A DNA stretch of 64,000 nucleotides from Parablautia muri (GTDB lineage Bacteria; Bacillota; Clostridia; Lachnospirales; Lachnospiraceae): positions 1 through 64,000 of the forward strand of contig NZ_QZDT01000016.1 of assembly GCF_009917485.1 (NCBI RefSeq), written 5' to 3'. The stretch's first letter is position 1, and each line of letters begins with the position of its first letter. The translations under genes and the position numbers were made by a program. This document shows positions 26,933 through 36,071 of the stretch, piece after piece. The notes under the pieces are model-generated. The model saw only the letters and a program-made list of their open reading frames with translations, was not told the DNA's origin and did no database searches.

Positions 26933-28291
26933 ATGAGTGCACAAGCAGCTGCTTTGAACCCTACAAGGCTTGTGATTGCAGCAATCATTGGATTAGTAAT
27001 TTTATTGGTTTTGATTATTAAGTTTAAAATTCAGGCTATGATTTCCATTTTGACAGGCGCCATTGCTATCGGCCTGATTGCAGGTATGCCTGTGGAAGAT
27101 ATTGTGAATGCGGTAAATGACGGTATCGGTAACACACTAAAAGGAATTGCCCTGCTGGTGGGGCTTGGATCTATGTTTGGCGCCATACTGGAAATATCAG
27201 GTGGCGCGCAGACTCTGGCGGTTACCATGGTGAAATGGTTCGGAGATAAAAAGGCAGCCTGGGCGCTTGGAATTACCGGGCTGGTAATCGCAATGCCGGT
27301 ATTTTTTGACGCCGGGCTTATTATTTTGATTCCTCTTGCATTTTCACTTGCAAAAAGGACAAAGAGATCTTCCCTGTTTTATGCAATTCCCCTTTTGGCC
27401 GGCCTGGCCGTGGGCCATGCGTTCATACCGCCAACGCCGGGACCGATTCTTGTTGCAACTATGTTAAACGTAGACCTGGGATGGGTTATCCTGGTTGGCA
27501 TTTTCTGTGGGGCGGTTGCAATGGTAGTCTCAGGGCCCATATGGGGCTCTATCTGCGGGAAAAAATACAACATTCCTGTGCCGGAGCATGTGGCCAGCCA
27601 GCAGGATTATGACGAGTCTAAACTGCCTAATTTCTGGGCAATTGTGGGTATCATTCTGATTCCACTTGTACTGATCATACTGGATTCCGTGACCGGGGTG
27701 GTTCCGGCTCTTAGTTCTTTGCAGCCGGTGTTTGGTTTCCTTGGGGAGCCTTTTGTAGCGCTGCTGATTGCAACTGTTGCCGCAATGATTCTACTTGGGC
27801 TGAAACATGGATACAGCACGGAAGAACTGGAAAAGGTTATGACGAAATCCTTAGAGCCTACGGGATTGATATTGCTGGTGACGGCATGCGGCGGCGTGCT
27901 GCGCTATGTGCTGCAGTATTCAGGTCTTGGGGATGTGATTGGAAATGCGGTATCTTCCATGTCTCTGCCAATCGTGGTGCTTGCATTTATTGTAGCTGCC
28001 CTTGTGCGCATCTGCGTAGGTTCCGCCACTGTGGCAATGACCATGGCGGCCGGAATAGTTGCGGCAATACCGGGTATCGCAGATTTGTCTCCTTTGTATC
28101 TTGCATGTACAACGGCTGCCGTTGCAGGAGGCGCAACGGTCTGCTCTCACTTTAATGATTCCGGGTTCTGGCTGGTAAAATCTTTAGTTGGAATGGATGA
28201 AAAGATGACATTAAAAACGTGGACGATTATGGAGACGCTTGTGGGCGGAACCGGTTTTATCGTGGCGCTTATTATTTCATTTTTTGCATAA
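26933..28291 (+). CDS. GntP-family gluconate/sugar-acid permease
   Basis: 452 residues with about 12 to 14 hydrophobic helices. It resembles the gluconate:H+ symporter family (GntP/GntT): GLGSMFGAILEISGGAQTLA, MPVFFDAGLIILIPLAFSLA, HAFIPPTPGPILVA and VCSHFNDSGFWLVK are hallmark stretches. Start ATG follows GAGGAAAGATT. Between a GntR regulator and an IlvD-type dehydratase, it most likely imports an aldonic or related hydroxy acid. The exact substrate cannot be read from the sequence. Confidence 0.9.
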   Translation: MSAQAAALNPTRLVIAAIIGLVILLVLIIKFKIQAMISILTGAIAIGLIAGMPVEDIVNAVNDGIGNTLKGIALLVGLGSMFGAILEISGGAQTLAVTMVKWFGDKKAAWALGITGLVIAMPVFFDAGLIILIPLAFSLAKRTKRSSLFYAIPLLAGLAVGHAFIPPTPGPILVATMLNVDLGWVILVGIFCGAVAMVVSGPIWGSICGKKYNIPVPEHVASQQDYDESKLPNFWAIVGIILIPLVLIILDSVTGVVPALSSLQPVFGFLGEPFVALLIATVAAMILLGLKHGYSTEELEKVMTKSLEPTGLILLVTACGGVLRYVLQYSGLGDVIGNAVSSMSLPIVVLAFIVAALVRICVGSATVAMTMAAGIVAAIPGIADLSPLYLACTTAAVAGGATVCSHFNDSGFWLVKSLVGMDEKMTLKTWTIMETLVGGTGFIVALIISFFA

Positions 28292-28339
28292 AACTTTTTT
28301 AAAATTTCTACCCAGGAATTTAGTTTAAGGAGGCTTATT

Positions 28340-30094
28340 ATGGTTCAATTAAAAAGTCAGGAAATGCGCACGCTGGCACCGGAACTGGACCCGTTGCGCA
28401 TTGGAACCGGTTGGAAACCGGAGGATTTGTCAAAGCCCCAGGTGATCATAGAGAGCACTTACGGGGATTCCCACCCGGGCAGCGGTCATTTAAATCTGCT
28501 GGTTGAAGAAGTAAAAAAAGGAATTGAAGAAGCCGGCGGGTTTGGCGCAAGATATTACTGTACGGATATGTGTGACGGGGAGAGTCAGGGAACGGACGGT
28601 ATCAATTTCAGCCTTGTAAGCCGTGAGATGATTGCCAACATGATTGAGATTCAGGCGAACGCAACTCCTTTTGACGCAGGCGTTTATCTTGCAAGCTGTG
28701 ACAAGGGAATGCCGGGAAATCTGATGGGATTATGCCGGGTTAACATTCCGGCAGTGGTGGTACCGGGGGGGACTATGAATGCCGGGCCTGACATGCTGAC
28801 GCTTGAACAGCTTGGAATGTACAGCGCAAAGTATCAGAGGGGCGAAATAGATGAAGAAAAGTTAAATTGGGCAAAGCATAATGCCTGTCCTAGCTGCGGT
28901 GCCTGCTCCTTTATAGGAACCGCGTCAACTATGCAGATCATGGCGGAGGCGCTGGGCCTGGCTCTGCCAGGCAGCGCGCTGATGCCGGCAACAAGCCCCG
29001 ATCTTCTTGCATTTGCAAAAGAGGCCGGAAAACAGGCGGTTAAGCTTGCGTTTATGAAAAATATGCGCCCCAGTGATATTGTAACTATGGATAGCTTTGA
29101 GAATGCGATTCTGGTTCACGCCGCAATTTCCGGAAGCACAAACTGTCTGCTTCACATACCGGCTATTGCCCATGAGTTAGGGATTGAGATAACAGGGGAT
29201 ACCTTTGACCGTCTGCACAGAAATGCAAGGTATCTTTTGGATATACGTCCGGCAGGACGCTGGCCGGCGGAGTGTTTTTATTATGCCGGCGGTGTTCCCG
29301 CTATTATGGAGGAGATTCGCGGCTGTCTGCATCTGGATGTAATGACGGTGACGGGAAAAACATTGGGAGAGAATCTGGACGAACTAAAACAGAACGGATT
29401 TTATGAGCGTTGTGAAAAGTGGCTTCAGGAATTTAATAAGCGCTATGGCTGTCAGGTGACCAAAAAAGATATCATCCGCCCTTTTGATGAGGCAATTGGA
29501 ACAGACGGAAGTATTGCCATCCTGCGGGGGAATTTGGCGCCGGAGGGAGCTGTTATTAAACATACGGCATGCCCGAAGGAAATGTTCCGGGCGGTGCTGC
29601 GGGCAAGGCCCTTTGACAGCGAGGAGGAATGTCTGGACGCCGTGTTAAAGCATAAGGTGGAAAAAGGAGATGCTGTCTTTATCCGCTATGAGGGCCCTAA
29701 GGGGAGCGGCATGCCGGAAATGTTTTACACCTCCGAGGCAATCAGCAGTGACAAAGAGCTTGGAAGAAGTATTGCCCTTATTACGGACGGACGTTTTTCG
29801 GGGGCATCTACCGGCCCGGTGATTGGCCACTGCAGCCCGGAAGCAGCGGACGGAGGGCCTATTGCGCTGGTGGAAGAAGGGGATTTGATTGAGATTGATG
29901 TTATGGAGCGGAAATTGAACATCATTGGCATTCATGGCGTGGAGAAAACCCCTGAAGAAATTAGTGCGGTTTTGGCAGAACGCAGGAAAAATTGGAAACC
30001 CAGAGAACTTCGCTATAAGAGAGGGGCACTGCGCCTGTTTAGCGAACATGCGGCGAGCCCTATGAAAGGCGCTTATCTGGAATTTGGTGATTGA
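28340..30094 (+). CDS. IlvD/Edd-family dehydratase, probably sugar-acid specific
   Basis: 584 residues. The family dehydrates dihydroxy or polyhydroxy acids using an iron-sulphur cluster. Cluster cysteines are seen in ASCDKGMPGN and HNACPSCGACSF, with CTDMCDGESQGT near the N-terminus and DGRFSGASTGPVIGH near the C-terminus. Generic annotation would be dihydroxy-acid dehydratase (ilvD). However, the neighbours are GntP permease and a GntR regulator rather than ilv genes, so gluconate, xylonate or a similar aldonate is the more likely substrate. ATG follows AAGGAGGC, 48 bp after gntP. Confidence 0.8.
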   Translation: MVQLKSQEMRTLAPELDPLRIGTGWKPEDLSKPQVIIESTYGDSHPGSGHLNLLVEEVKKGIEEAGGFGARYYCTDMCDGESQGTDGINFSLVSREMIANMIEIQANATPFDAGVYLASCDKGMPGNLMGLCRVNIPAVVVPGGTMNAGPDMLTLEQLGMYSAKYQRGEIDEEKLNWAKHNACPSCGACSFIGTASTMQIMAEALGLALPGSALMPATSPDLLAFAKEAGKQAVKLAFMKNMRPSDIVTMDSFENAILVHAAISGSTNCLLHIPAIAHELGIEITGDTFDRLHRNARYLLDIRPAGRWPAECFYYAGGVPAIMEEIRGCLHLDVMTVTGKTLGENLDELKQNGFYERCEKWLQEFNKRYGCQVTKKDIIRPFDEAIGTDGSIAILRGNLAPEGAVIKHTACPKEMFRAVLRARPFDSEEECLDAVLKHKVEKGDAVFIRYEGPKGSGMPEMFYTSEAISSDKELGRSIALITDGRFSGASTGPVIGHCSPEAADGGPIALVEEGDLIEIDVMERKLNIIGIHGVEKTPEEISAVLAERRKNWKPRELRYKRGALRLFSEHAASPMKGAYLEFGD

Positions 30095-30098
30095 TAGA

Positions 30099-30151
30099 AG
30101 AAACAAACAATAAGCTGCCTGGCGGACCATGGCAGCTTATTGTTTGTTTCT
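30099..30151. terminator. 21-bp bidirectional terminator between convergent genes
   Basis: AGAAACAAACAATAAGCTGCC (first 20 of the arm shown as AGAAACAAACAATAAGCTGC, 30099-30118) and its exact complement ending at 30151 form a perfect stem with an 11-nt loop. T-rich sequence lies on both outer sides. It separates the dehydratase gene from the convergent threonine aldolase gene. Confidence 0.85.
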
Positions 30152-30152
30152 A

Positions 30153-31187
30153 TCATAATTCTGGCAATATTAATTCCAGCTTTTTCAGGTCATCCTCTGT
30201 GGTAGACCAGCTGGTCACAAAGCGGACTACGGTGTGGTTATCGTCATATTTTTCCCAAAAGCTAAAACAGACCTGTTGCCGCAGTTTTTCCATTTGCACA
30301 TTGTCAAGGATGACAAATTGCTGATTGGTTGGGGATTCCAAATAAAAGGGAATTCCTTTTTGATGAAAAATTGTCTTTAATTTTTCCGCCATAAGAATGG
30401 CATGACGGCCGATTTGGAAATATAAATCCTTTGAAAAAAGAGCGTCAAACTGGACGCCGGTGAGTCTGCCTTTCGCAAGGAGCGCCCCGCGCCTTTTGAC
30501 GGAGGTTATAAAATGCTCAGGCCTTTTTGTCCCCGTAAAAACAACGGCCTCACCGCATAAAGCCCCCGCCTTGGTTCCGCCAATATAAAACACATCACAT
30601 AGCCGCGCTATATCAGGGAGCGTCACATCTGTTTCCTGGCTCATGAGACCGTAGGCAAGGCGGGCGCCGTCTAAATAAAGGGGAATATGGCAGCTGTGGC
30701 ATAACTTAGAAAGCTGCGTCAATTCATTTAGGGTGTAAAGTGTGCCGTATTCGGTGGGTTGTGAGATATAGACCATTCCCGGAAATACCATATGTGTGCA
30801 GGTTTCATCGGCATAAAAATCTCCAAGATATTTTTCTAGGACTTTTGGATCTAATTTCCCGTCTGTATGGGGAAGGGCCAAAACTTTATGACCGGTATAC
30901 TCAATGGCGCCGGCTTCGTGGACATTGATGTGACCTGTTTGGGCGGCAATAACGCCCTCATGGTCATGGAGCATAGTTGATATGACAATCAGATTAGTTT
31001 GGGTACCGCCAACCAAAAGCTCCACCTGTGCGGCAGGGCATTGGCAGGCCCTTTTGATTTTTTCTTTGGCCCTTTCACTGTATGGGTCTGAGCCGTACCC
31101 GGAGAGATTTTCCAGGTTTGTTTCCACAAGGCGGTTCAAAACCAGCGGGTGTGCGCCGGCAATATAATCATTTTCAAAAGAAATCAT
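30153..31187 (-). CDS. Low-specificity threonine aldolase-like PLP enzyme
   Basis: 344 residues. Fold-type I PLP enzyme of the beta-eliminating-lyase/threonine aldolase group: VGGTQTNLIVISTMLHDHEG, HINVHEAGAIEYTG and PLYLDGARLAYGL (the Asp binds the pyridine nitrogen). The Schiff-base lysine is in YIGGTKAGALCGEAVV. It would cleave L-threonine or related beta-hydroxy amino acids to glycine and an aldehyde. The gene stands alone on the minus strand. No ribosome binding site of note; AAGGAATAAACA precedes the ATG. Confidence 0.85.
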   Translation of the reverse strand: MISFENDYIAGAHPLVLNRLVETNLENLSGYGSDPYSERAKEKIKRACQCPAAQVELLVGGTQTNLIVISTMLHDHEGVIAAQTGHINVHEAGAIEYTGHKVLALPHTDGKLDPKVLEKYLGDFYADETCTHMVFPGMVYISQPTEYGTLYTLNELTQLSKLCHSCHIPLYLDGARLAYGLMSQETDVTLPDIARLCDVFYIGGTKAGALCGEAVVFTGTKRPEHFITSVKRRGALLAKGRLTGVQFDALFSKDLYFQIGRHAILMAEKLKTIFHQKGIPFYLESPTNQQFVILDNVQMEKLRQQVCFSFWEKYDDNHTVVRFVTSWSTTEDDLKKLELILPEL

Positions 31188-31499
31188 TGTTTATTCCTTT
31201 CCGTTTATCCCCTTCTGCATTGCAAACCATTCTGTAATACTGCGTCTTGTGTGCACAAGATTTGTACAAAAAAAATACCGCTAAAACGCGTATGGGCCGC
31301 GGGGCGGGAAAGGGAAAACATTTCCTCCGTTTCATTTGGTAATTCTATCGCTCTATTTGAACTTCAAGTACAACATGTAATATATACTGAAAGTATCCTT
31401 TCGTCAACAGCATGATAAAAACTGATAAAAATCACCATAACAGTTGAGGCTTCGGCTTTACTGCCGCAAATTTGGTATCTATGCCCCGAAAAGTAACAA
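31188..31499. other. Intergenic region with no gene seen
   Basis: Holds a CTTGTG-TG-CACAAG dyad (about 31244-31257), which could be an operator for the divergent aldolase gene, and one copy of the GAAAAGTAAC repeat (31487-31497). No ORF with a ribosome binding site was found. Confidence 0.4.
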
Positions 31500-31528
31500 T
31501 TGTGTGTCTGTGTTCAATAGAGTATAAT
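31500..31528 (+). promoter_or_regulatory. Promoter of the decayed phosphatase gene
   Basis: TTGTGT (31500-31505), 17 bp, perfect TATAAT (31523-31528). Confidence 0.5.
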
Positions 31529-31620
31529 ATAAAAGTAAAGCGGAACCAGGAAATGCAATTGCATATGACGCAGGTTTTAGGGTTTCAGGTATGGATGTGA
31601 CAGGAGAGAATGGAGTTAAA

Positions 31621-32051
31621 ATGACTACGATTTATTTTGTCCGCCATGCGGCCCCCAATTTTCATAACCATGATGATTTGACCCGCGAGCTGACAGATAA
31701 AGGGTTAAAGGACCGCAGGTGTGTAACTGAATTTTTGTGGGATAAAGGTATAGATGTTGATTATCAAGCCCATATAAAAGGGCTGTAGATACAATAAAGG
31801 AATTTGCTGATTTCAAAGGACTGGAAATAAAGTTAATAGATGACTTCAGGGAGCGAAAGATCAAAAACGAGTGGATAGAGGATTTCAACGGCTTTTGCAA
31901 AAAGCAGTGGGAGGATTTTAACTTTAAGCTTTCGAAAGGAGAATCGCTGTTAGAGGTGCAAAGACGGAAGGATTTAATGCCGTGGATTGTAAAGTTTTCG
32001 TTAGAAAATGATAAATGCTCGGAAATACAAACCTATCATTTGTTTATGTGA
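31621..32051 (+). pseudogene. Histidine phosphatase (phosphoglycerate mutase-like), decayed
   Basis: The first frame gives MTTIYFVRHAAPNFHNHDDL; the RHA is the catalytic RHG/RHA motif. It stops at 31786-31788. The expected continuation (AVDTIKEFADFKGLEIKLID, then NEWIEDFNGFCKKQWEDFNF) is in another frame. About 9 residues that normally join the two (SSPYKR region) are missing. After about 31960 the sequence no longer resembles the family and the second catalytic histidine is absent. Confidence 0.7.
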
Positions 32052-32139
32052 ATCAGATTTTTGACGGGTTTGTCCGACCAAAATAGGGAAACGACAGGGG
32101 GATAAGGTCTTTTCTACTGTTAAGGAGTGGTCATAATTT

Positions 32140-32949
32140 ATGAATGAGATAAAGGAAAGGAAGGGTAAAACGATGGGAATTATTGAGAAAATGAGATTGG
32201 ACGGAAAGAAGGGATTCGTTACAGGAGCAGCCAGAGGCATTGGAAAGTGTACGGCCAGAGCCTTTGCGCAGGCAGGGGCTGACGTGGCGGTTGTGGATCT
32301 GGACTTGGAGGAGGCCAAAAAGACGGCGGAAGAACTGGCCGGTGATACGGGCAGGAAGGTGATTGCCATTCAGACGGACTGTACGGACAAAGAGCAGGTG
32401 GATGCAATGGTAGCCCAGGTGGTAAGGGAGCTGGGCGGGTTGGATTTTTGCCATAACAATGCCGGAATCTGTATCAATGTACCGGCGGAGGAGATGACCT
32501 TTGAACAGTGGTATAAGGTGATCAACGTTAATTTGAACGGAGTTTTTCTCACGGATATTGCCGCGGGCAAATACATGTTGGAACATGGCGGCGGCTCAAT
32601 TATCAATACGGCCTCCATGTCGGGACATATTGTGAATGTGCCCCAGCCTCAGTGCGCTTATAATGCATCAAAGGCAGGTGTGATTCAATTGACGAAGTCC
32701 CTTGCGATTGAGTGGGCAAAGCGGGGGGTGCGTGTAAACAGCATCAGTCCCGGATATATTGGCACGGAATTGACGCTTAATTCTCCAACACTTATTCCGC
32801 TAATCGAAAAATGGAATGAGATGGCGCCTATGGGGAGAATGGGGAAACCGGAAGAATTAGAATCAATTTGCGTCTATCTTGCGGGGGATACCAGTACTTT
32901 TACCACAGGTTCGGATTTCGTCATTGATGGCGCGTTTACCTGTTTTTAA
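32140..32949 (+). CDS. Short-chain dehydrogenase/reductase
   Basis: 269 residues, classical SDR fold. NAD(P) site TGAARGIGKCTARAF, then an Asp after the second strand (VVDLDL, favouring NAD), CHNNAGI, the catalytic Ser in NTASMSGHIV, and YNASK with the catalytic Tyr and Lys. It resembles sorbitol/xylulose-type polyol dehydrogenases, but the substrate is open. Starts at 32140 (GGAG 13 bases upstream) and 32173 (AAGGAAGG upstream) are both credible; I give the longer. Confidence 0.85.
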   Translation: MNEIKERKGKTMGIIEKMRLDGKKGFVTGAARGIGKCTARAFAQAGADVAVVDLDLEEAKKTAEELAGDTGRKVIAIQTDCTDKEQVDAMVAQVVRELGGLDFCHNNAGICINVPAEEMTFEQWYKVINVNLNGVFLTDIAAGKYMLEHGGGSIINTASMSGHIVNVPQPQCAYNASKAGVIQLTKSLAIEWAKRGVRVNSISPGYIGTELTLNSPTLIPLIEKWNEMAPMGRMGKPEELESICVYLAGDTSTFTTGSDFVIDGAFTCF

Positions 32950-33052
32950 TGAGTAAAAGCCGATGGTCGTATATGTAAATACTTTTGTAAAGAAAAAGCA
33001 AACGATAAAATTAGTAATGCGATGAAAGAACTTTTGGAAAGAGTGATGAAGT

Positions 33053-34033
33053 ATGGCTATATTGTATACAATAGGCAATATTAATTTACATACGGTGGAA
33101 TTAGTGGCAAAAGCAGTAAGAGAAGCAGAGCCGCAGATCATGATTCATAAAGTGGTGATTTTTGACAGTCCTGAGAGTGAAAAATTGCAAAATGAGCAGG
33201 TTGAGATTTATAGAAAATATTTTGGCAATTTTATTAGAGAGGGAGTACGGATCAATCCTGATGGAAGTATTGATACATTACTGCTTTTTCATGTGTTTGC
33301 AAATGATGAAGAAAAAATTGTGGATTTGAGCAATGGACAGAAAGCCACATCGTCTTTGCTGTTTATGGCGGCGAATTTATGCCAAATCGACCGTATCTAC
33401 TATCTTATATTAAAGTCTGCCCCGAAGGAAGTTATGCTTTCCGGGCGCGACTATGATTATATAAAAATGAGACAAGTAGATTGTGTGAGCAAATTAGCCA
33501 AAATAAGTTATTTTGATTTAATCTATTACAATGACGAGATGCGGGAATTGTTTTCTGAGAGTGAAAGAAGGACAAACGGACCGTTAAAAGTCATATATGA
33601 CGGATTAAGCAGTGGAATCAAAGAATTTTTTTCCGGAACGGATTATAGGAGTGTAGTGGCGAATGTAACGATAGGCAATGAGAAAATCATTCATTCATTG
33701 GTTGCTTTTTTGCAGGATGATAAGGAGTGCCGGCAATATTGTGCCGATAACAAGATTTGTATTACAGCGAATAGAGATCCTGTGGGTATATTGACCTATT
33801 TCTCAAGAAGTTATGTAAAAAACGGGAAGAAAAAGGAAACATTAGCGCTGGCTGCCGTTCCCAATCTCCTTGCATCGCTGAGAGAGTATCGGAATATTTC
33901 AGCGCACTATTCGGAAAATGGTATTTTGCTGACTGAGGACCAAGGAAGAATTGTCATTAATCTATGTATAGAAGTAATAAAGAATATCCATGAAAATACG
34001 AAATTTTGGGAATTTATGAAAAAAAGAAAGTAG
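33053..34033 (+). CDS. CARF-like plus HEPN protein, candidate cyclic-nucleotide-activated RNase
   Basis: 326 residues. The N-terminal half (about 1-125) has an alternating strand/helix Rossmann-like pattern beginning AILYTIGNI. A DLSNGQKATSS loop (residues 91-101) resembles the D-x-T/S-x-G-x-K ligand-binding loop of CARF domains. The C-terminal half (about 190-315) is helical and carries REYRNISAH with R280-X4-H285, the HEPN ribonuclease motif. No membrane segment. The same architecture occurs in Csm6/Csx1 effectors. The gene is followed after one base by an mCpol-like gene, so the ligand is probably made by that neighbour. It is AT-rich (19 G+C of 60 in 33061-33120) compared with flanking genes, suggesting transfer. 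The domain calls are by motif only. Confidence 0.65.
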   Translation: MAILYTIGNINLHTVELVAKAVREAEPQIMIHKVVIFDSPESEKLQNEQVEIYRKYFGNFIREGVRINPDGSIDTLLLFHVFANDEEKIVDLSNGQKATSSLLFMAANLCQIDRIYYLILKSAPKEVMLSGRDYDYIKMRQVDCVSKLAKISYFDLIYYNDEMRELFSESERRTNGPLKVIYDGLSSGIKEFFSGTDYRSVVANVTIGNEKIIHSLVAFLQDDKECRQYCADNKICITANRDPVGILTYFSRSYVKNGKKKETLALAAVPNLLASLREYRNISAHYSENGILLTEDQGRIVINLCIEVIKNIHENTKFWEFMKKRK

Positions 34034-34034
34034 A

Positions 34035-34427
34035 ATGGAAAATATGTATATTGCAATAGATGGAGATTCGGTGGGCACACGATTACAGCAGCTTATTTTG
34101 GAAGAAAAATTAGAAGAATTAAGGTGTTTTAGCAATTCCGTTAAGGATACATTGTTTCGATTTGTTCAAGTTTTGGAAAAACATGGCGGTATTGTTTATA
34201 TGGATGGCGGCGACAATGTATTTGCAGAATGCAACAGGGAATGTGCACAAATTGTAGCGGAATATGTATCGGTTGAAAATAAAAGAAACCGGATATGCTA
34301 TTCTCTTGCAATTGGGGAGAATACACAGGATACTTACATAGGTTTAAAATATGCCAAGAGTAGTAAAATCCATTATATCGAAGTTGTTCGGAAAGGTACA
34401 AAGATGAAGTTCCAACCAGTGCTGTAA
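34035..34427 (+). CDS. mCpol-like minimal CRISPR polymerase (cyclic nucleotide synthase)
   Basis: 130 residues, essentially one palm domain. MYIAIDGDSVGTRL gives the first acidic metal-binding strand (D9 and D11). GGIVYMDGGDNVFAE gives the GGD turn (G58-G59-D60) that matches the GGDEF/Cas10-type catalytic loop. SLAIGENTQDTYIGLKYAKS is the closing segment typical of mCpol as I recall it. The mCpol family was defined by comparative genomics as a stand-alone relative of the Cas10 polymerase. In Panoptes systems it makes cyclic dinucleotides. It starts one base after the stop of the CARF-HEPN gene, so the two are surely co-expressed. No strong ribosome binding site; translational coupling is likely. 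Confidence 0.7.
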   Translation: MENMYIAIDGDSVGTRLQQLILEEKLEELRCFSNSVKDTLFRFVQVLEKHGGIVYMDGGDNVFAECNRECAQIVAEYVSVENKRNRICYSLAIGENTQDTYIGLKYAKSSKIHYIEVVRKGTKMKFQPVL

Positions 34428-34548
34428 GCGGATTTATGTGTAGTCGTTGACGGCCGTTAACTTTCATGATAGGATGAAAAAGCAGAAGTAATCATATATA
34501 GATTATGTAGAAATAGCGGAAATTAAGATATTCATTCAGGACGTTTTT

Positions 34549-35973
34549 ATGAAGCATGTACCATCACCGAAATCAAATAAATTAGTGGATAAGAAATGGA
34601 TAGACCGGGGGATGTTGATTACGATTCTTACCCTTGCGTGGCCCACTATGCTGGAACAATTGATGCAGACGGCTGTTCAGTACATTGATACGGCCATGGT
34701 GGGCTCCCTGGGGACGCAGGCTACAGCCGCGGTTGGGTCAACGGGAACCGTTAACTGGCTGATTGGCAGCACTATTTCAGCTGTAGGTGTGGGATTTCTT
34801 TCCTACATAGCAAAAGCATATGGAGCAAACGAACAGGCCGCCGCAAAACGAGCAGTTTCGCAGGCGGTTTTGATTACATTTGTTTTGGGCGTATTTTTTA
34901 CCATTGTGACTGTATCTTTAAGCGGGATGGTGCCGGTATGGATGCAGGTAGATAAAGACATTAGAGAGATGGCATCACAGTACTTTCTAATTTTGTATCT
35001 TCCCATGCTGCCAAGAACAGCCAGCATTATTTTTGGCACAGTACTTCGCTCTGCAGGTGATACGAAGACACCTATGAAAATTGGGGTGCTTGTGAATCTG
35101 GTTAATGTGGTTTTCAACTTCCTTTTGATTTATCCGAAACGGGAATTATCACTGTTTTCCTTCCATTTACGGATGTGGGGAGCAGGGCTTGGGGTGATTG
35201 GAGCAGCCATAGCCAGCGCCATAGCTTTTACCATTGGCGGCATTTTTATTACTTGTGTATTGTGGAGACATCCTATGGTTTCACCGAGGGGAGAGAAGTT
35301 TACTTTAGATTTACAAATTTTGAAGCCCTGTCTCAAAGTGGCTTTTCCCAATATGCTGCAGCGTTTTGGAACCTCTCTTGGATATGTGGCATTTGCGGCT
35401 ATGATCAATTCCCTTGGAGAAACCTCCACCGCAGCTCATACCATTGCAAACACAGTGGAATCCGCTTTTTATATTCCAGGGTATGGGATGCAGACGGCGG
35501 CGGCTACCCTTGCCGGTAACGCCTACGGTGCCAATGATGGGAAGCGCATGAAAAATCTGGCATCCATGTTTATTCCGCTGGAAACAATTTTGATGATTGG
35601 CTCTGGGGCCTGCCTCTTTTTGGCATCGCCCTGGTTGATGGGGCTGTTTTCTGCCAGTGATACGGTTATTTCGCTGGGAACCAGTGTGCTGCGTATGGTG
35701 GCGGTTTCGGAACCCTTTTATGGATTCTCTATTATAATAGAAGGTTTTATGATGGGCGTAGGCAGGACCAAAGGGCCTTTTGTGTACAATATAATTGGTA
35801 TGTGGCTGGTGCGGATTGTGGGCACTTTTATCTGTACGCAGCTTTTAGGGATGGGACTGATTTCAGCCTGGGCATGTATGATAGCCCATAATCTGCTGTT
35901 GTTTATACTGTTCCTGATTTGTTATGTGAGAGGAACATGGAATCCGCTTTTTGCTGCTGCGAAGGCTGGTTGA
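34549..35973 (+). CDS. MATE family efflux transporter
   Basis: 474 residues, about 12 membrane helices in two similar halves. ILTLAWPTMLEQLMQTAVQY and DTAMVGSLGTQATAAVGSTG mark the N-terminal MATE half; AAHTIANTVESAFYIPGYGM marks the second. Probable Na+- or H+-coupled drug/metabolite exporter of the NorM/DinF group. It is adjacent to another MATE gene at 36072, but their sequences differ and a spacing of 98 bp with a separate GGAGA site suggests separate control. Confidence 0.88.
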   Translation: MKHVPSPKSNKLVDKKWIDRGMLITILTLAWPTMLEQLMQTAVQYIDTAMVGSLGTQATAAVGSTGTVNWLIGSTISAVGVGFLSYIAKAYGANEQAAAKRAVSQAVLITFVLGVFFTIVTVSLSGMVPVWMQVDKDIREMASQYFLILYLPMLPRTASIIFGTVLRSAGDTKTPMKIGVLVNLVNVVFNFLLIYPKRELSLFSFHLRMWGAGLGVIGAAIASAIAFTIGGIFITCVLWRHPMVSPRGEKFTLDLQILKPCLKVAFPNMLQRFGTSLGYVAFAAMINSLGETSTAAHTIANTVESAFYIPGYGMQTAAATLAGNAYGANDGKRMKNLASMFIPLETILMIGSGACLFLASPWLMGLFSASDTVISLGTSVLRMVAVSEPFYGFSIIIEGFMMGVGRTKGPFVYNIIGMWLVRIVGTFICTQLLGMGLISAWACMIAHNLLLFILFLICYVRGTWNPLFAAAKAG

Positions 35974-36071
35974 AATTTATGTATGGAATTTTTGGCTGAT
36001 AAATTTTGTGCTTTTGGTCGTAACATAATCGTGAGCTGAGAGTTATTTGCAGTTATGGAAAGGAGAAATAT

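Noticed and set aside
28340-30094. Assignment as biosynthetic ilvD
   Set aside because: No branched-chain amino acid genes nearby; permease and GntR context favour sugar-acid catabolism, though the enzyme family is the same.
33053-34427. Type III CRISPR-Cas locus
   Set aside because: There is no cas gene, array or Cas10 large subunit in the window; only CARF-HEPN and mCpol-like genes.
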